From Deroplatys truncata (Eukaryota; Arthropoda; Insecta; Mantodea; Mantidae): DNA of 64,000 nucleotides. The notes under the pieces are model-generated. The model was not told the DNA's origin. It ran no database searches and saw only the letters and a list, made by a program, of their open reading frames with translations. Each line of letters begins with the position of its first letter. Positions within the stretch are counted from its first letter, which is position 1. This document shows, piece after piece, positions 34,421 to 46,599 of the stretch. The translations under genes and the position numbers were made by a program. The stretch covers positions 10,663,501 through 10,727,500 of the forward strand of contig CM060990.1 in NCBI GenBank assembly GCA_030765065.1, written 5' to 3'.

Positions 34421-35393
34421 AACGGTTAGGATTTGTTTATAAAGGTTGTAAATACGGTTTTGGTGCAGTTACTGACAGTTTTAAAGCATGTGTTCCAGGT
34501 TTGTCCTGAACAATTCAACAACTTAGATTTGTCTACAGGAGTAGAATATAGCGTAGAGGTAGCTTTTTAAGTTTGTAAGATAACTTTTGATTTTTGCCGA
34601 ATTCTAAACCATTAATGTCCAAATTTTTCTCCAGATCGATAAAATGCTGCAGTTAAAACTTAAACAGAGATTTTTTCTGGAATTTGTAATGTAGATTATA
34701 AGTTTTGGCGGACGCTACAGGGCAACCACACAAAGTTTGTCCAGCTAGGACAGACTGGTATGTAAATAATTTAAAATAAAGTTAAAGGTAGTTTCTTAAG
34801 GTTTTAAACAATCTCTAATTTTTTAAAAGTTTTAAGAGTATAACTAGGTGTACGCTTTTTTGTTTTGTGCCCAGAAGGACCAAGCAGCACAGAATGCTAT
34901 GGGCATGTGGTAGTTTTAAAAGTTCTGTAAGGTTGCATATGATGTAACTGTACAATGCTCTGATCGGATAGCTCAAACGGTGTTAATTTGTATGTAAGGG
35001 ATTAAAATAGACTAGCGGAAGTGTTTCGAAGTTGTACAATTTTCGTAGGATTTGCGCCGGGCATTCAAAGTTGTAACGTTCAATGAAATGGGGAGGGAAT
35101 TCGGTGTTACGAGCATGACATTACTGCTCGCCATCAACTCAATTTTAAAAATTGTCGGACTTTCGTTTTGATCTTTAGACTACATTGTCATAACAGATCC
35201 TGCATATTTGCAATACGGGAACAAATAGTGTCCCTGGAGTGAAATTATGTGACATAGCTATAAAGGACACTACCGCCTAAAAACTTCTAAAATCTTCGGA
35301 AATTGTTGTAGCCTGCATTCATCGGGATGAATAGTTCTTTTCAGCTGGGAAAGAGTTATTAAATTTGTTATTTTCTACATTACTGTAGAGACT

Positions 35394-35427
<34 letters not shown>

Positions 35428-36939
35428 TATCCCTGTCTGTTTTCACTCATCGTAACGCGAGGAAATCTAGTTGTTCAGACTCCCTAGATTTCGAGAAATA
35501 TGCGTAAAAGAAGCCTCATACCAGTTTAAGTAGCAAATTTCTTAAAAACATTTTGCATATTTGAGGGTTGAAAGTATGTCAATATGTAAATTATGGACGA
35601 TCCTAGCCTAAAAGAAAAAGCATTTCTCGAAACTTACACTCAGATATGTTTCCACTGAAGATGTGAAAGTTGTGAACTTGCTTCTGGACATACATTTCTG
35701 CAAAGAAGATCGTCTCGCTAATCCAGTGAAAATGTAGAATATCCATGGAAACGTTGCCATTCTCCTGTGCCTCCCTCAGGGGAATCCAGCTGTCGATCTA
35801 GCAACGAAAATACATTAATTCAACAAATAAACCCAAGACACCTGAGGTCGCCGTTGCAACTGAGGGCTATTCTTTCTTTCAGGGCGGCGGGGGGGGGGGT
35901 TTACTTATTCGTACCAGCTAGAAATCCCAAACGTTGTAGTGAGTTAATATAATAGATTAAACCTGCAATGGGAATGAAAGGCGTAAAGAAACTGCTTTAA
36001 GGGTGGCTAAGGGCTTGAGTTCCGGGTGATCTAAGATGCGTCGCTGCTAGCAGAAACTCCTGTGAAATAGTGGCGCTTATAATTACCGAACTCTTCATAA
36101 TGATTTATCCTATCAAGCAGTGAACATTCAATGTGTTATTTCAAATACGCGCATCATTACAGTGTTTTGGTGTTCAGAATATGTAAGCATTAATCACAAC
36201 ATGGCTTCGGTGTTATTTATTGAATTCGTGTCTACTACATGTGTGTCTGAAAGCGTAAAATTTGGCAAATGACATTTCAATGTTTGGAGAAATTGACGTG
36301 AAAGATGCTAATATTCACGTGTACATTTGTTTCTCCCTCTGTTGACTCATCAAAATTAGAATAACACACTCCGTAATGCATTGTATATCTCAATGTTGGC
36401 TACCATATTGCAAGTTTGTTACTATGGGACGAACAGGTTTTCTATACAGCACATGGAAAATAATGTTCTGCAGATTTGCGAAACCTTTGGCCAGCTGTAT
36501 TTGCATTCCAATGAACATAAAGTTTACTTTTCACTCTGGGTCACGTTGTGCCACATTCGCATGACTCTCTCTACGCTCTATGGCTCATAAGTGGGTATAC
36601 AACTTATTGTTGCTAAAGTGCATTTACATCTCTACTTCATTTTAATTCATATAAACGTTTCCGGAAACTGCTGCATTACAATTTCGTTATGGATACAAAT
36701 GGATCAGCGATAGTCAAATGTTTAACAACTGGACGCTATACGCCGACTTTAAAACTCCATACTGTTTCCATCACATCGCGAGGAACAACTGAATATCGAC
36801 AGGCTCTAAAAGAATGGCTAAGTATTGAACAATTCGAACCATTAGTAACGGATATCTCGGAAATGGCTGATGCCACAAAAGAGTTACATGAAATAAATTG
36901 TGTGTTTTAAAGAGAGGAGAATTGGGGGTGAGAACCCAC
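34421..36939. other. unassigned; (CT)n microsatellite
   Basis: No exon or transposon gene recognised in 2.5 kb. A C-run followed by (CT)n lies at about 35391-35426, and a G-run of about ten at 35889-35899. Frames at 36376-36590 and 36689-36910 lack a recognisable family. Confidence 0.45.
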
Positions 36940-37320
36940 AGAAAGGCTAGACCAAGTAAGAACAGGTTTTATAAAAGATATCTTGGATGCTGGAAGAGGT
37001 ACGGCAAACTGTGACATCTTTAGAGAATATGGTGCATACAGCGAAACTATTGAATGTAAGGTTGACCAAATATTGGATTAGAATTATGAGAGGGGATCGG
37101 TCACTTATGAGAACAGTATGCTATAAGGAACAGCTTAGAATGGGAGGGGACAAGATCTGGGCAGCAAAAATCAAGAGAGGCCTGGAAAGAATAGGCATGG
37201 GTAATATTTGGTTTGAAGGACCTGGAAATAGAGCGAATGTGTGGAGAAAAGTACAGAAGCAACTGAAAGATATAATTGTAATGGGAAATGTAAGGTGGTT
37301 TGTCTGGTAGCGGGTGTATG
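36940..37320 (+). pseudogene. LINE reverse-transcriptase C-terminal remnant
   Basis: The frame 36987-37310 reads LTKYWIRIMRGDRSLMRTVCY, then GGDKIWAAKIKRGLERIGMG, then NIWFEG. This order (YW/FW-IR-...-R-...-CY, then W..I...L..IG....W) resembles the region after the reverse transcriptase in insect RTE/Jockey-like LINE proteins. No catalytic residues, no intact start; a remnant only. The upstream part to 36689 could belong to it but is unrecognised. Confidence 0.4.
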
Positions 37321-38009
37321 ATTTGCCGGGCGCTTAAGGTAAAGGATGGATTGTTGGTTACACATGAAACTCTTTTCTCAGGAGGAGTGGCTAGGAGATG
37401 AGTAACACACGAAACTTCTCCTCCACTTGCCCCTTTTATGTGATAATCCTCACTTATACAATACCGCGTTACAAAAGATTCGTCTACAATTTTGAATCTG
37501 AACTAACATCCCGCTTAGTTGGTTGTGTGCACCTTACAAATGTCATATTTCGGACTTAGCGAAAGTATTCATCACTCGTTCTTACGAAACATAAGCCGCG
37601 TAACGCAATTATAGGTTTCAGTTTTGTGAAATATTTCATTCTGAGTGGAAACATATTTCGAAAAGTCAAGTGCCAGATGCGACTCACGAATTAGCGTGAG
37701 ACAGTTATTGCATAAAAATACTACGCTGATAGTATGTTATTTGTATTGACAGCAGTTTAACCGTAATCGAGAAAGCGCTTAGTCACAGAAAAACTGCAAT
37801 AACAATCTGGCAAATGTTAAAGGTGAAAGAGATTATTACATGCACCTGACATGTACATTGAATATTAATAGGCTATCATAATCTATAAATTAATTATTTT
37901 ACTATTGTAATCTTTTTACTTTCTCTATCACGTCCATAGTAGGTAGAGAAGATATTACAATTCACTCACAAATTCGATGCCGAGATTTCACCGGAAATAC
38001 ATGCTTTGT
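37321..38009. other. unassigned DNA
   Basis: Nothing recognised on either strand. Confidence 0.4.
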
Positions 38010-38400
38010 GGTCCTTTGAATCCAAAAACAAAGTAATTTTAGAAAAATGTCTGTATTTGTGTGTGTCTGAAGAACATAATTCAAAAACGAAAAGTCGAAT
38101 AAATACCAAACTTGGTATTTAGGTTCAGTGCCTTCCGAAGTACGACACGAAGATTTAAAGAAAGCCTCCCACCTCAACTACCCTTTATATGGACTATTTT
38201 TTGAAGTTTTTTTGTTTTATAAAAATGGCTGTAACGATTTTGATTAAAATACCAGGTATTAAAGATATTTACATGAAAAATAAAATGTATATGTTGAATT
38301 TTCAGGGAATAGCCTGTGAAGTGCTCTTCATTCGGAAGGAATTTTGTATTACCTTGTATAACTGGTAAACGTTAAGCGATAGACGAAAACCTCTATCTTG
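38010..38400 (+). repeat. dispersed repeat pair, copy 2
   Basis: Counterpart of 20090-20440 in the same orientation. Shares AAAAATGGCT, TTTTGATTAAAATACCA, AAAGATATTTACATGA, AAAATGTATATGTTGAATTT and AGCGATAGACGAAAAC. Its 5' part has AAAAACGAAAAG and AGTACGACACGAAG, matching AAAAACGAAAAC and CACGCAACACGAAGG in the first copy. Confidence 0.65.
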
Positions 38401-38458
38401 AATCATACTTTCAAGAAATGAAAAGGAGAAAAAAAACAGATTAACCAAGAACAAAAAA

Positions 38459-38760
38459 TTACACAAACAAAACAGAAGACGAAGAGAAAATAGCTTGTTC
38501 ACCAATGTACCAATTGTCTCCCCTCCCCCTCCTAGCCAGCAAGCTCCAGCAAGCTTGTAACCCTCTCCTTGAGTTAACAAAGAAACCTGGCAGATACTTC
38601 AACTGTTCTGTCTTAGTACAATGCGCCAGAATATGAACCCAAGTTTCTTCCTCTCTACACCAGGGACAGATTCTTATGCCTTCTTCGCTGGCCATGATCC
38701 CAGTCTGAGCCCAGCAAGCCCTTGTTTGCTGACTCTATTTCTAGACAAAATGTATTGTTC
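38459..38760 (-). pseudogene. LINE-encoded C-terminal zinc finger remnant
   Basis: Minus strand reads EEGIRICPWCREEETWVHILAHCTKTEQ, with the spacing CPWC...H...C typical of the C-terminal CCHC finger of several insect LINE clades (I, R1, Jockey). Upstream, around 38700-38760, a different frame gives NRVSKQGLAGLRLG, as seen before this finger in LINEs, so a frameshift separates them. Reverse transcriptase is not present. (The first phrase is split here: EEGIRICPWC, then REEETWVHILAHC.). Confidence 0.5.
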
Positions 38761-38849
38761 TATACCCCATTCTGTTTTTAGTTTGGACTGTAAGCTTAAT
38801 GCTACTTTCTCATTTCATTGTGAAGCAATAATATTCGCCCGAAAAGAAC

Positions 38850-38881
38850 AACCACCACCACCACCACTACTACTACTACTA

Positions 38882-38926
<45 letters not shown>

Positions 38927-38951
38927 ATAATAATAATAATAATAATAATAA
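38850..38951. repeat. compound (ACC)n(ACT)n(AAT)n microsatellite
   Basis: Uninterrupted trinucleotide runs: ACC for about five units, then CTA-type for about twenty, then AAT for about nine. Gives a proline/leucine/isoleucine-rich chance frame. Confidence 0.95.
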
Positions 38952-39889
38952 AGGTAACAAGAAAGAGAATATCAAAACACTAACAAGAATAATAATACTA
39001 GGAAAAGAAAGATTTAAAATATTGAAAATGAAATAAGAAGGCTTAGAAAAGAGGGGAAATAAAAAGATGACAGAGAATAAGAATACGAACTGAAAGTAAT
39101 AAGTAAGAGAATGTAAATAAAAATAAAGATGAATAAAGTTAAAATGTATGAAAGGATGTGTTTGTTAGCGGACAGATGCGAGCTGAAACCCTGGAAGTTA
39201 GCAATGTTTCAGTTTCAGTTGTATCCAATAAAACATAATATGTGCATTAATTCTTTTCTTTGACAATTGTGACTCGATCTTGAAGCATTCCTCAGTATGG
39301 TTCATGAAGTAACTTTCTTCCATTGAATGCCACCTGAAGAGGAAAACCGCAGATGGGTGAAATGAAAATACTAGGTTCATGTACCGTTTCCCGTTGAGCT
39401 TCTTTCACTTGAGCATCAACGATTTTTTCTAAAATAACTAACGTTCTATAATTATGTATCGCATAAATGACTTTCCACTTTAATAGCAACTTATAACTGT
39501 AATCAGTGGTACTGTACACATCAGTCTAACACTAGTTTAGCAGACCTTTGTTTTTCTTGGTTTTGGAGTCCATTAAGTCAATTTGGTTTTGCAAATAGCT
39601 AATGTCTTTTAATGACTCCGAACATAGTAGACTCATAAGGAGACTGAAGACTGCATTCATTTATTTTATTTGTCTATTTATTTCTTTATTTGGGTTCACT
39701 CCACAAATCAATCTGTATATTTTATTACGAGCCACCTATCCTTGTCTGATGTTCATAAATAAATAATTTTTTTTAGATTTCTATATCCTTTGTGAGAAAA
39801 GCGCCCCTTTCGCCTGCGCGCGCGCGTGTGTGTATGCGTGAGTGATGAAGTGCTGAGAATTTTTTACAGTATGTTTACCGGCTTTATCC
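38952..39889. other. unassigned AT-rich DNA
   Basis: No gene recognised. A (GC)n(GT)n run is at about 39817-39836. Confidence 0.45.
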
Positions 39890-40060
39890 ATTAAAAACTG
39901 AAATTGTGTTTTATTTGTGGACAGTCTTTAACTGCTATGGTTCTTAGCGTCCCATTCTATATTGGGCATAAAAGACCGGAAATTTTGCTCAAAGGCCTCT
40001 TTACCAGGCTTGAGGTTCTTTTACGTGCGTAAATCTACGACACGGGTCCACCAAGCTTAC
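39890..40060 (-). repeat. SINE family B, head missing
   Basis: Matches the family B body and tail: TTTATTTGTGGACAGTC, TTAGCGTCCCATTCTATATT (the TA target of the Tc1 element in the sister copy), GGGCATAAAAGACCGGA, CTTGAGGTTCTTTTACGTGC and AATCTACGACACGGG. Diverges after about 40060, so the tRNA-like head is lost. Uninterrupted across the Tc1 site. Confidence 0.75.
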
Positions 40061-40300
40061 CCATGGTACGCGAGGTCGGGCAGAAGGACGGGCGAAGTTT
40101 GCTCACAAGTTACCTATTTCTTGCTTTTTATAGGTATCAACTGTTGAGGCTAGGATGTTACAAATTCCATTAAAGTTTACAGTTTTATTTAGAGGGCTTT
40201 TGTTTTATGCTGGAGACATAATTTATAGTGACATACAAGCTTTTGGCAAGAATCTTATTCTAGAAACGTTAGCTGTGTGATTTGCGGCATTGTTTTAAAG

Positions 40301-40453
40301 TAGAGGTGGCGAAAACGTGACTCGCGAGTCATTTTGACTCGTATGCGCCGTTCCCTCTCTGCAACCGTCTCTTTGTTATTCAATGCTGCTGAGTGATGCA
40401 GTGCGTGTTGCATATTTGGTGACTCGCGGAAGGAAGTCGTTTTCGCCACCCTT
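40301..40453. mobile_element. hAT-like MITE, 153 bp
   Basis: Terminal inverted repeats AGAGGTGGCGAAAACG and, from the other end, AAGGGTGGCGAAAACG. The 9-mer GTTTTAAAG flanks it at 40292-40300 and 40454-40462 (8 bp if one base is assigned to the TIR). TIRs of the form (C/T)AGAGGTGGC with 8 bp duplications are characteristic of hAT elements. The inner part is also partly palindromic (GTGACTCGCGAGTCA). Too short to code. Confidence 0.85.
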
Positions 40454-40799
40454 GTTTTAAAGTATTTCAAGATATTAAGTAGCATTTGTTGAGTTTCACA
40501 TACCTGAGCTGCACTACAGGTTTTAAGCTTAATATTTCAGCATTCAATGTATTCAACACTTATTCCATGTTTTAATTAATTAAATGAATCCTGTGCCTAC
40601 GATCAGCGGGGAAGCAGTAAGGCCATTTGTTCTAGGAATAGAAGCGTGTGAACGCACATAAGTTGAGTACACCCCACAGATGATTAACTCTTAAGAAATA
40701 CGCTCAAACTGACATCTCAAAGGAGGTGACATTAAGAATAGAAACTTCTAATGATTGTTTAAATGAAAATATTCTCGCTTCTAAAGCTTCCCATAAGGC

Positions 40800-41112
40800 C
40801 TATGACTTTTGGGGGATACCACATTCCATCAAGCGATACAGGACCTATTTCTGAGGTGGAGGCACCCAATGGACGGAATCCGTTGTTTCCGATGCTAAAT
40901 TGATGTTGAGAATGGTGGTGGAATGAGAGGACCTACAGCTTTTACCGTGGACTACGAACCACTCTGGGCCTTGGGGATACTTCACATGAGCAAATCAGAG
41001 GTGAAGTCGTGGAAAGGGTCGACTTAAAATCGCCACCCTATAGTCGGGAATCGAGCCTCGGACCCTCAGTAAGAGGGCGGGAAACGAAACCACTGCGCTA
41101 CCCCGAAGCACC
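40800..41112 (-). repeat. tRNA-headed SINE, family D
   Basis: Minus strand: GCTTCGGGGTAGCGCAGTGG (box A) at 41093-41112 and GAGGCTCGATTCCCGACTAT (box B) near 41045-41065, followed by TAGGGTGGCGATTTTAAG, GTCGACCCTTTCCACGAC and TTCACCTCTGATTTGCTC. Single copy in the window. Tail end uncertain. Confidence 0.6.
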
Positions 41113-41774
41113 ATAATTGAAAATGTAATATACTCTTATTCAGATTTTCTTGTGATTATAATTTACACTGTTACAAACAGGAAGTGGTAAAATGGAATTT
41201 AGAGTTGAAATTTGTTAACATATATGTCAAATTTCCCAAAAGCTCTAATTGTTTTTACTTTGTTTATGTAAAGTCGTTCATTTAATCTCAGGGCATGAAC
41301 TTTTGGTCACTTTTATGAAGCACTTAATCAACAAAATTATTCTCATTCTGGTATTCTGAACGGGATGCAAAAGAATGTGTGAAAAGAGGCGACAAATTTA
41401 ACAAGATCGGAAGACTCAATTTGTACAGCATCTTATAATCAAGGTCGAAAAGCTGTTCAATTTGTGCTTATTGTGAGGTAAGTTTCCTGTCAGGTTGGCA
41501 TGCATAAAGCTCATGATTATGTTAGTTCATTTTCCACGCAAAAAAAAAAAAAAAAAAACGCGAACGTCATGTCTAAGTTCCGAAAATATCGACTTCTAAC
41601 CAATTTAGATTTTATATTGCAAAATTTTCATCGCAACAGCAGCGAGATTGATAGTTGTAGATAAAATTCCAGGCCGTGACCGTGTTATTATTGAGTACCA
41701 TCAAATATAGCGTATGCCACGAGGTTATAGCTACAACATTGTTCTCGAATGGCAAGAATTATATCAATGTACAT

Positions 41775-41807
<33 letters not shown>

Positions 41808-42373
41808 GAATTTGAAGAACTGGAGGCTAATCACAATCTGTTCCGTGACTGAGCGCTCACTTCACAGACACCCAAGCTAAACTCTTAGTATTGTCAACCA
41901 AAGAGGATTTACACTCGCCTGGTACTCCCATAAGTACATAAAGTCTCGAGTCTATGCTAAATCATCTAAATCAATTTAAATGAACGCTACTTTTGTTTTC
42001 ACCGAAATAACTAAAATTTATAATTATGGGGCGGATCAGAGTGACCGCTTCTATGAGGTTGACTCACGTTTTATTGTAGTTTATGTTGAAGGAGAGAGGA
42101 TGAGTCTAGATGAAAACGATGGGTGCTTGCCTGCAGTGGTCGTACAGGTTGTATCAAAGGAATGCGTATACTATGCTGAATGTGACGACTGCTGATCTTT
42201 TTATTCCGTTACAGAACACTAAATTTTACATATATGTAAAGTGAATCTAAATAGTCTGTGCATTGCAGTGGACAATAATGTACTTGCGGTGATTGTCGAA
42301 AGTGAACGTTCTCCCTCTCTGACTTAAACAAGAGCTATATCATGAGAAACTCCTTTAGACATAGCAAGTGTCA
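41113..42373. other. unassigned; poly-A and (GAT)n microsatellites
   Basis: A-run at 41540-41558 and (ATG/GAT)n at 41774-41803. A 71-codon plus-strand frame at 41980-42195 (MNATFVFTEITKIYN...) has no recognised family. Confidence 0.4.
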
Positions 42374-42655
42374 TCCTCCGTGGTCTAGGGGTACCACGCT
42401 AACCTCTAGTTCCTGAGATCGCGAGTTCAACCACGGCGGAGGGCAATGGATTATTTCGGGTGTAAAAGTCGTTAGCATGGCTTCCTTCGAAAGAGAAGTA
42501 AAGTCGGTGGTCCCGTTTCGTAGATTTACGGCACGTAAAAGAACCTCAAGCCTGATAAAGAAGCCCTGATCAAAATTTCCAGTCTTTCACACCCAATATA
42601 GAATGTGGCACTAAGAACAGTTAAAGAGAGTCCATAAATAAAACTCATTCTTAAT
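42374..42655 (+). repeat. SINE family B, full length
   Basis: Head TCCTCCGTGGTCTAGGGGTA with box B GCGAGTTCAACC, body GGATTATTTCGGGTGTAAAA, GATTTACGGCACGTAAAAG, CCTCAAGCCTGATAAAG, CACACCCAATATAGAATG, and tail GAGTCCATAAATAAAACTC. About 280 bp. It gives the complete order of blocks for the family and confirms the orientation of the other two copies. Confidence 0.85.
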
Positions 42656-43062
42656 TTGACATCGCAAGAGGTAATAGGTGCATAGAAATAATACACTGTG
42701 TCATGTCTGATATATTTGTTAGAGAGTTTATCCTCCACTGAACTTCCAACAAGGTTATCAAAAACTATATTTGAGCTTGAGAAAACAACATGGCTTAAAC
42801 TGAAAAAAATAATTGAGAGCAAAACAGTGGCCATAAACAGGAGTTATGCAAAGATAACTCCTGTTTCTCCCTCTTTGTATAAAGCTTCAACTGAGCACAT
42901 CCACCAAACACTTCGGAGGTAACGAAAATCAAGACGAACGTGGATACAACATAGAAATTGGTTTTCCAAATCTTATTTCTGTGGCTTTTACCGATGGCAC
43001 GTTGATTGTAGGAAAAATATTGATTCTTCAGTAAGTTAGCGTAGATCGCCATTGAGAGATAT
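42656..43062. other. unassigned; hydrophobic minus-strand frames
   Basis: Minus-strand frames at 42526-42834 and 42795-43052 contain hydrophobic stretches (FYVVSTFVLIFVTSEVFGG) that could be membrane segments, but I found no family match and the frames overlap out of phase. The first also runs into the SINE. Confidence 0.3.
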
Positions 43063-43616
43063 TGTCAGGATATGAGCTTCAGCTTCATTTCCCTCATCCT
43101 AGTGGACATGACTGGGGATATAACTCAATAAAAAGGAAAACGTGACCAAAGGATCTACATCATAACCGGGAATTGCCCCAAAGAACATTGGAAGTTTACA
43201 TAGTTTCAACTAAATTTTATACATTATCAAACATCACATATTAATGAGAGTTTTACATACCTGACAATGAAGACAGAATTTAGAATACACTACAACTGTG
43301 TTACCTGCCAGGGAGTATAGCAATCACACGCTGTTCGCTTAGCTCTCCTACTTACTGTGCTCGCTAACAGACGTGTTCCCCCGTACCATAGCTTACCCCC
43401 ACTCCTTACTACCCTAGCTAATCCCGCGGGACCACTTGAACCAACCTATAAGATCTGAATAATTTTCTTAATGATCGCATGAGTACTTCCCCAGCCTCTA
43501 AGACAAAGGTGACATCATTCTTTATTACGTAACTTATTTGTGCACTGTTGAACCTCGTCTATCAATGTTACTGCAAGAACGTCCTATACCTAATATAAAA
43601 TAATGTAACTGCTACA
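43063..43616 (-). repeat. 3' LTR of the Gypsy-type element
   Basis: On the minus strand starts TGTAGCAGTTAC at 43616, directly after the polypurine tract CCGAGGGAGG (43617-43626). Shares with 49941-50486 the blocks CTAGCTAATCCCGCG, GTGTTCCCCCGTACCA, ACTGGGGATATAACTCAATA and others as written on the plus strand. Length about 550 bp. Confidence 0.85.
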
Positions 43617-45595
43617 CCTCCCTCGGCTTTGCAACAGTTGACGTTCTCGTTCAACACAAATCCCACACAAATAACATTACAAATCATGTTACCAAAAATT
43701 AAAATATAGTCAATTAAGTAATTCAAATTATCTAAAACACTGAGAGAAACTTGTTCTTTTGCATAAAACAAATGTTTAAAAATATTGAAATTTGTTAGTT
43801 TGTAAACTCATGAGAAAGTAAAGGAAGTACAATGAAAAATTAAACATAATCACTGCAATATTACTGTCTGCCATATGTCATTGTCAATTATACCAGTTCT
43901 CACTTCAATCTTCTTCACATTTCTGACAAAAAAGTTTAAATTTCTTTCACAATCATAACAGTATTTAAAACTAAAAATCAGAACTAAACAAACCACTAAA
44001 ATGGACATATAGGTTGACATATTAAGAGTTTATGCCATCACAAATCTGTAATTGTTTTGCTGGGAAACCCATTTATACATTTCTTAAATGTCTTTTTGCG
44101 AATCTTATAACATGCTTAAACGCAGCCCCACCCGTACATAAGTATAGCGTATTCACTGCAGCTACACAGTTCACTGAAAATCAAGCACTACTATTCCTAT
44201 TAACTCTTGAAGTTCTTAATGCAGATGAACTATTTATCTCAAGATTTTATAAATGGGGATTGGCTAGTCCTTACCGTACCACCTAGGACCTGTGCTGTGG
44301 AGGACATATTATTACAACTCCACAGCCGACGTCTGGTTGACAATAGAGCAATCACAGGACAACTGCTGGCTTGGGTTGCCTGGAAAATGATGACACGCTG
44401 GCTAGGAAGAAGGTGCTTCAAAATGGGTACTGCCTAAGTTAGCTGACTTTCTACTGATTTCCGCTCTCAGAAGTCAAATAATCTCGAGCGTTCCCAAAAA
44501 GGATGGCTTCCTACAACAGTATGTCCAGAAGTATCAATATTCAGAAATAAATCATAATCTACATATCAAGAATAAACATAGGAATCGTGAAAAAATATTA
44601 CATCATACATTACATAGACAGGTGCCTGAAAATACTTAAACTAATATATTGCTGATCAGATAATAATACAACACGCATACTAATAACCATAAAATACAAA
44701 TGCTTAGAATGAATACAAATCAAACGCAATACAAAACAGTGTTTAGGTTAACTATTTCAACTGAAACGTAATACAATCTTTTGTCTCAAACATGTGCACA
44801 TGTGACATACAAAGAAAGTGAATAACCTTTGCTCATTTGGTCTCTCTCATTTATTTTTTAAAACAAAATTGATACCAATCTCTCCCTCTCCCCCTCTCTC
44901 TCTCTCTCACACACACACATACTAGGGATCCCCATAAACATACATGTACACGCGGTCCGCACCTACTACAAAGCAGTTTTACGAGCAAGAGCTTTCAAGT
45001 AAGAATATTACTCCTGAACGTATTGAAAAATGAATAAGTGAATCTGCAACATAGGCAGTGAACATTAACTGAAAATTTGGGACAGTATAAACTCAAACTG
45101 TAGCCATATACTTGCTTAAAGTTAACACAATAGAATATCATAAGGACATACCTATCCCACTGAGTGCACAGCAACTCGTTCACCAAGAAAACATACAACA
45201 TTTGACAATGGGTACGTGACAGCAAATCCAAAGTGTACTTAACCAATAATCCTCTGCATCAGTAGGTACGTGGTAGCAACACTACCAAGCAACAAAACAA
45301 CATCCAAAAACACCACAACCGTATCATTAAGGTAATGGCGGTTCTTTATTCAGCTGAACTATTCCTTTATACTAAAATTCGCATAAAACAAATTAAAACG
45401 ACATTCATTAATAACATTAAGTAAGTAAACTGCTACTAACATTGAAATTATTACTTTTAAAGAACAAAATTTAAAAAAACCAATTCAATATTCAGCCTAA
45501 AAGAAAAATGTGATTAATTACTCAGGACTAAAGAACTTCCGATATAAACCAGTTTGTATTTAAATTGACAGTCAGATTAACTTTTCAATTAAGTA
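43617..45595 (-). other. 3' internal region of the Gypsy-type element, no env recognised
   Basis: Lies between the integrase end and the 3' LTR, where errantivirus-like elements keep env. No signal peptide, fusion or transmembrane arrangement is evident; frames are short. Holds a (CT)n(CA)n microsatellite at about 44881-44921. Could be an untranslated region or contain an unrelated insertion. Confidence 0.5.
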
Positions 45596-46591
45596 GCTCT
45601 TGGTGCATTTGGACGGCGGGCTACCTATGTCACAGGGGTAATTTGCTTGACAATTTCAAAGGGACTAAGATACTTATGAAGAAGTTTAGTACATTTGCCT
45701 TTCTTTCGAACAGGGAAGATTTTTTACCAATTGACCAGCATTAAACTTTACATCCCTATGCTTCTGATCATACCTAGCTTTTTGTTTCGCCTGCTGCTGA
45801 TTGATGTTGTGGATAACAAGTTCACGGACTTTTTGAATGTCTCGAAAACGTTTCCTTACAAATAAATCATTGGATGTGGCTTACAATTCTACTTGATTAG
45901 GCAATACAGGTTCTCTTCCATAAATCAAAAAGAAAGAGGAATGTCTAGTAGTTGCCTGAACAGAAGAATAGCGTGAGAAAATAAAATAGCGTAAAATGGT
46001 GTCCAAGTTTTCCTGATTACTATCTACAAAATGGCTGAACACATTCAAAAGGGTTTGGTCAAGTCTCTCTGTGAGTCCAATGCAGGCAGGATGGTAAGAA
46101 GTTGTAAAATGGGATGACACTGACAATGATTTCAACAAGTCCTGGGTGACCTCAATTAAGAAGTCAGATCCTCTATCGGACATGAAAATTGCAGGAGGGT
46201 TGTGGCGACAAATGGTCCTATGCAAAATAAACTTAGCTACGCGAAGTATTCTAGCAGCTGGCAATGGGGCTTATTCGACTCAGCGGGTTACATACTCAAT
46301 CGCGATTATTGTTTGTTGCGTGAATTGGATCTATGAAGGGGACCAAGGAGATCAATTCCCCAACGTTCACCAATGGCTGTAACAGGAACAGGATGTAGCA
46401 AACCTGCAGGTTTTTGATTCTTTGGGACTTAACGTGACTGGCAATTGGGACAAGGTGGAAAAACCAAGATGCCCAGAAAGAGGGTCATCATGTAGGAGGA
46501 TAAAATTTTGTTTTGATGCTTCTGGAATAACCAGTAGATGAACAGGATCTGTATAACCTGAATTCTTTCTATACAAGACATTTGATTTCAA
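45596..46591 (-). pseudogene. Gypsy-type integrase, broken
   Basis: Inserts the cDNA into the genome. The HHCC zinc-binding part is partly visible at 46367-46591 (ILLHDDPLSGHLGFS). The core follows: WGIDLLGPL with the first Asp near 46340, MSDRGSDF with the second Asp near 46175, and TTSYHPACIGLTERL with the catalytic Glu near 46070, so the DDE triad is present by sequence. Two stops lie between the first and second Asp (46265-46310). The C-terminal part at 45720-45860 has QKARYDQKHRDVKFNAGQLV, typical of Gypsy integrases. Confidence 0.88.
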
Positions 46592-46599
46592 AACATGTG

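Noticed and set aside
42526..43052. Hydrophobic minus-strand frames that might be a chemoreceptor exon
   Set aside because: The two frames are out of phase, one runs into a SINE, and no receptor motif could be matched.
43617..45595. Envelope gene of an errantivirus-like element
   Set aside because: No signal peptide, cleavage site or transmembrane segment seen in any minus-strand frame.
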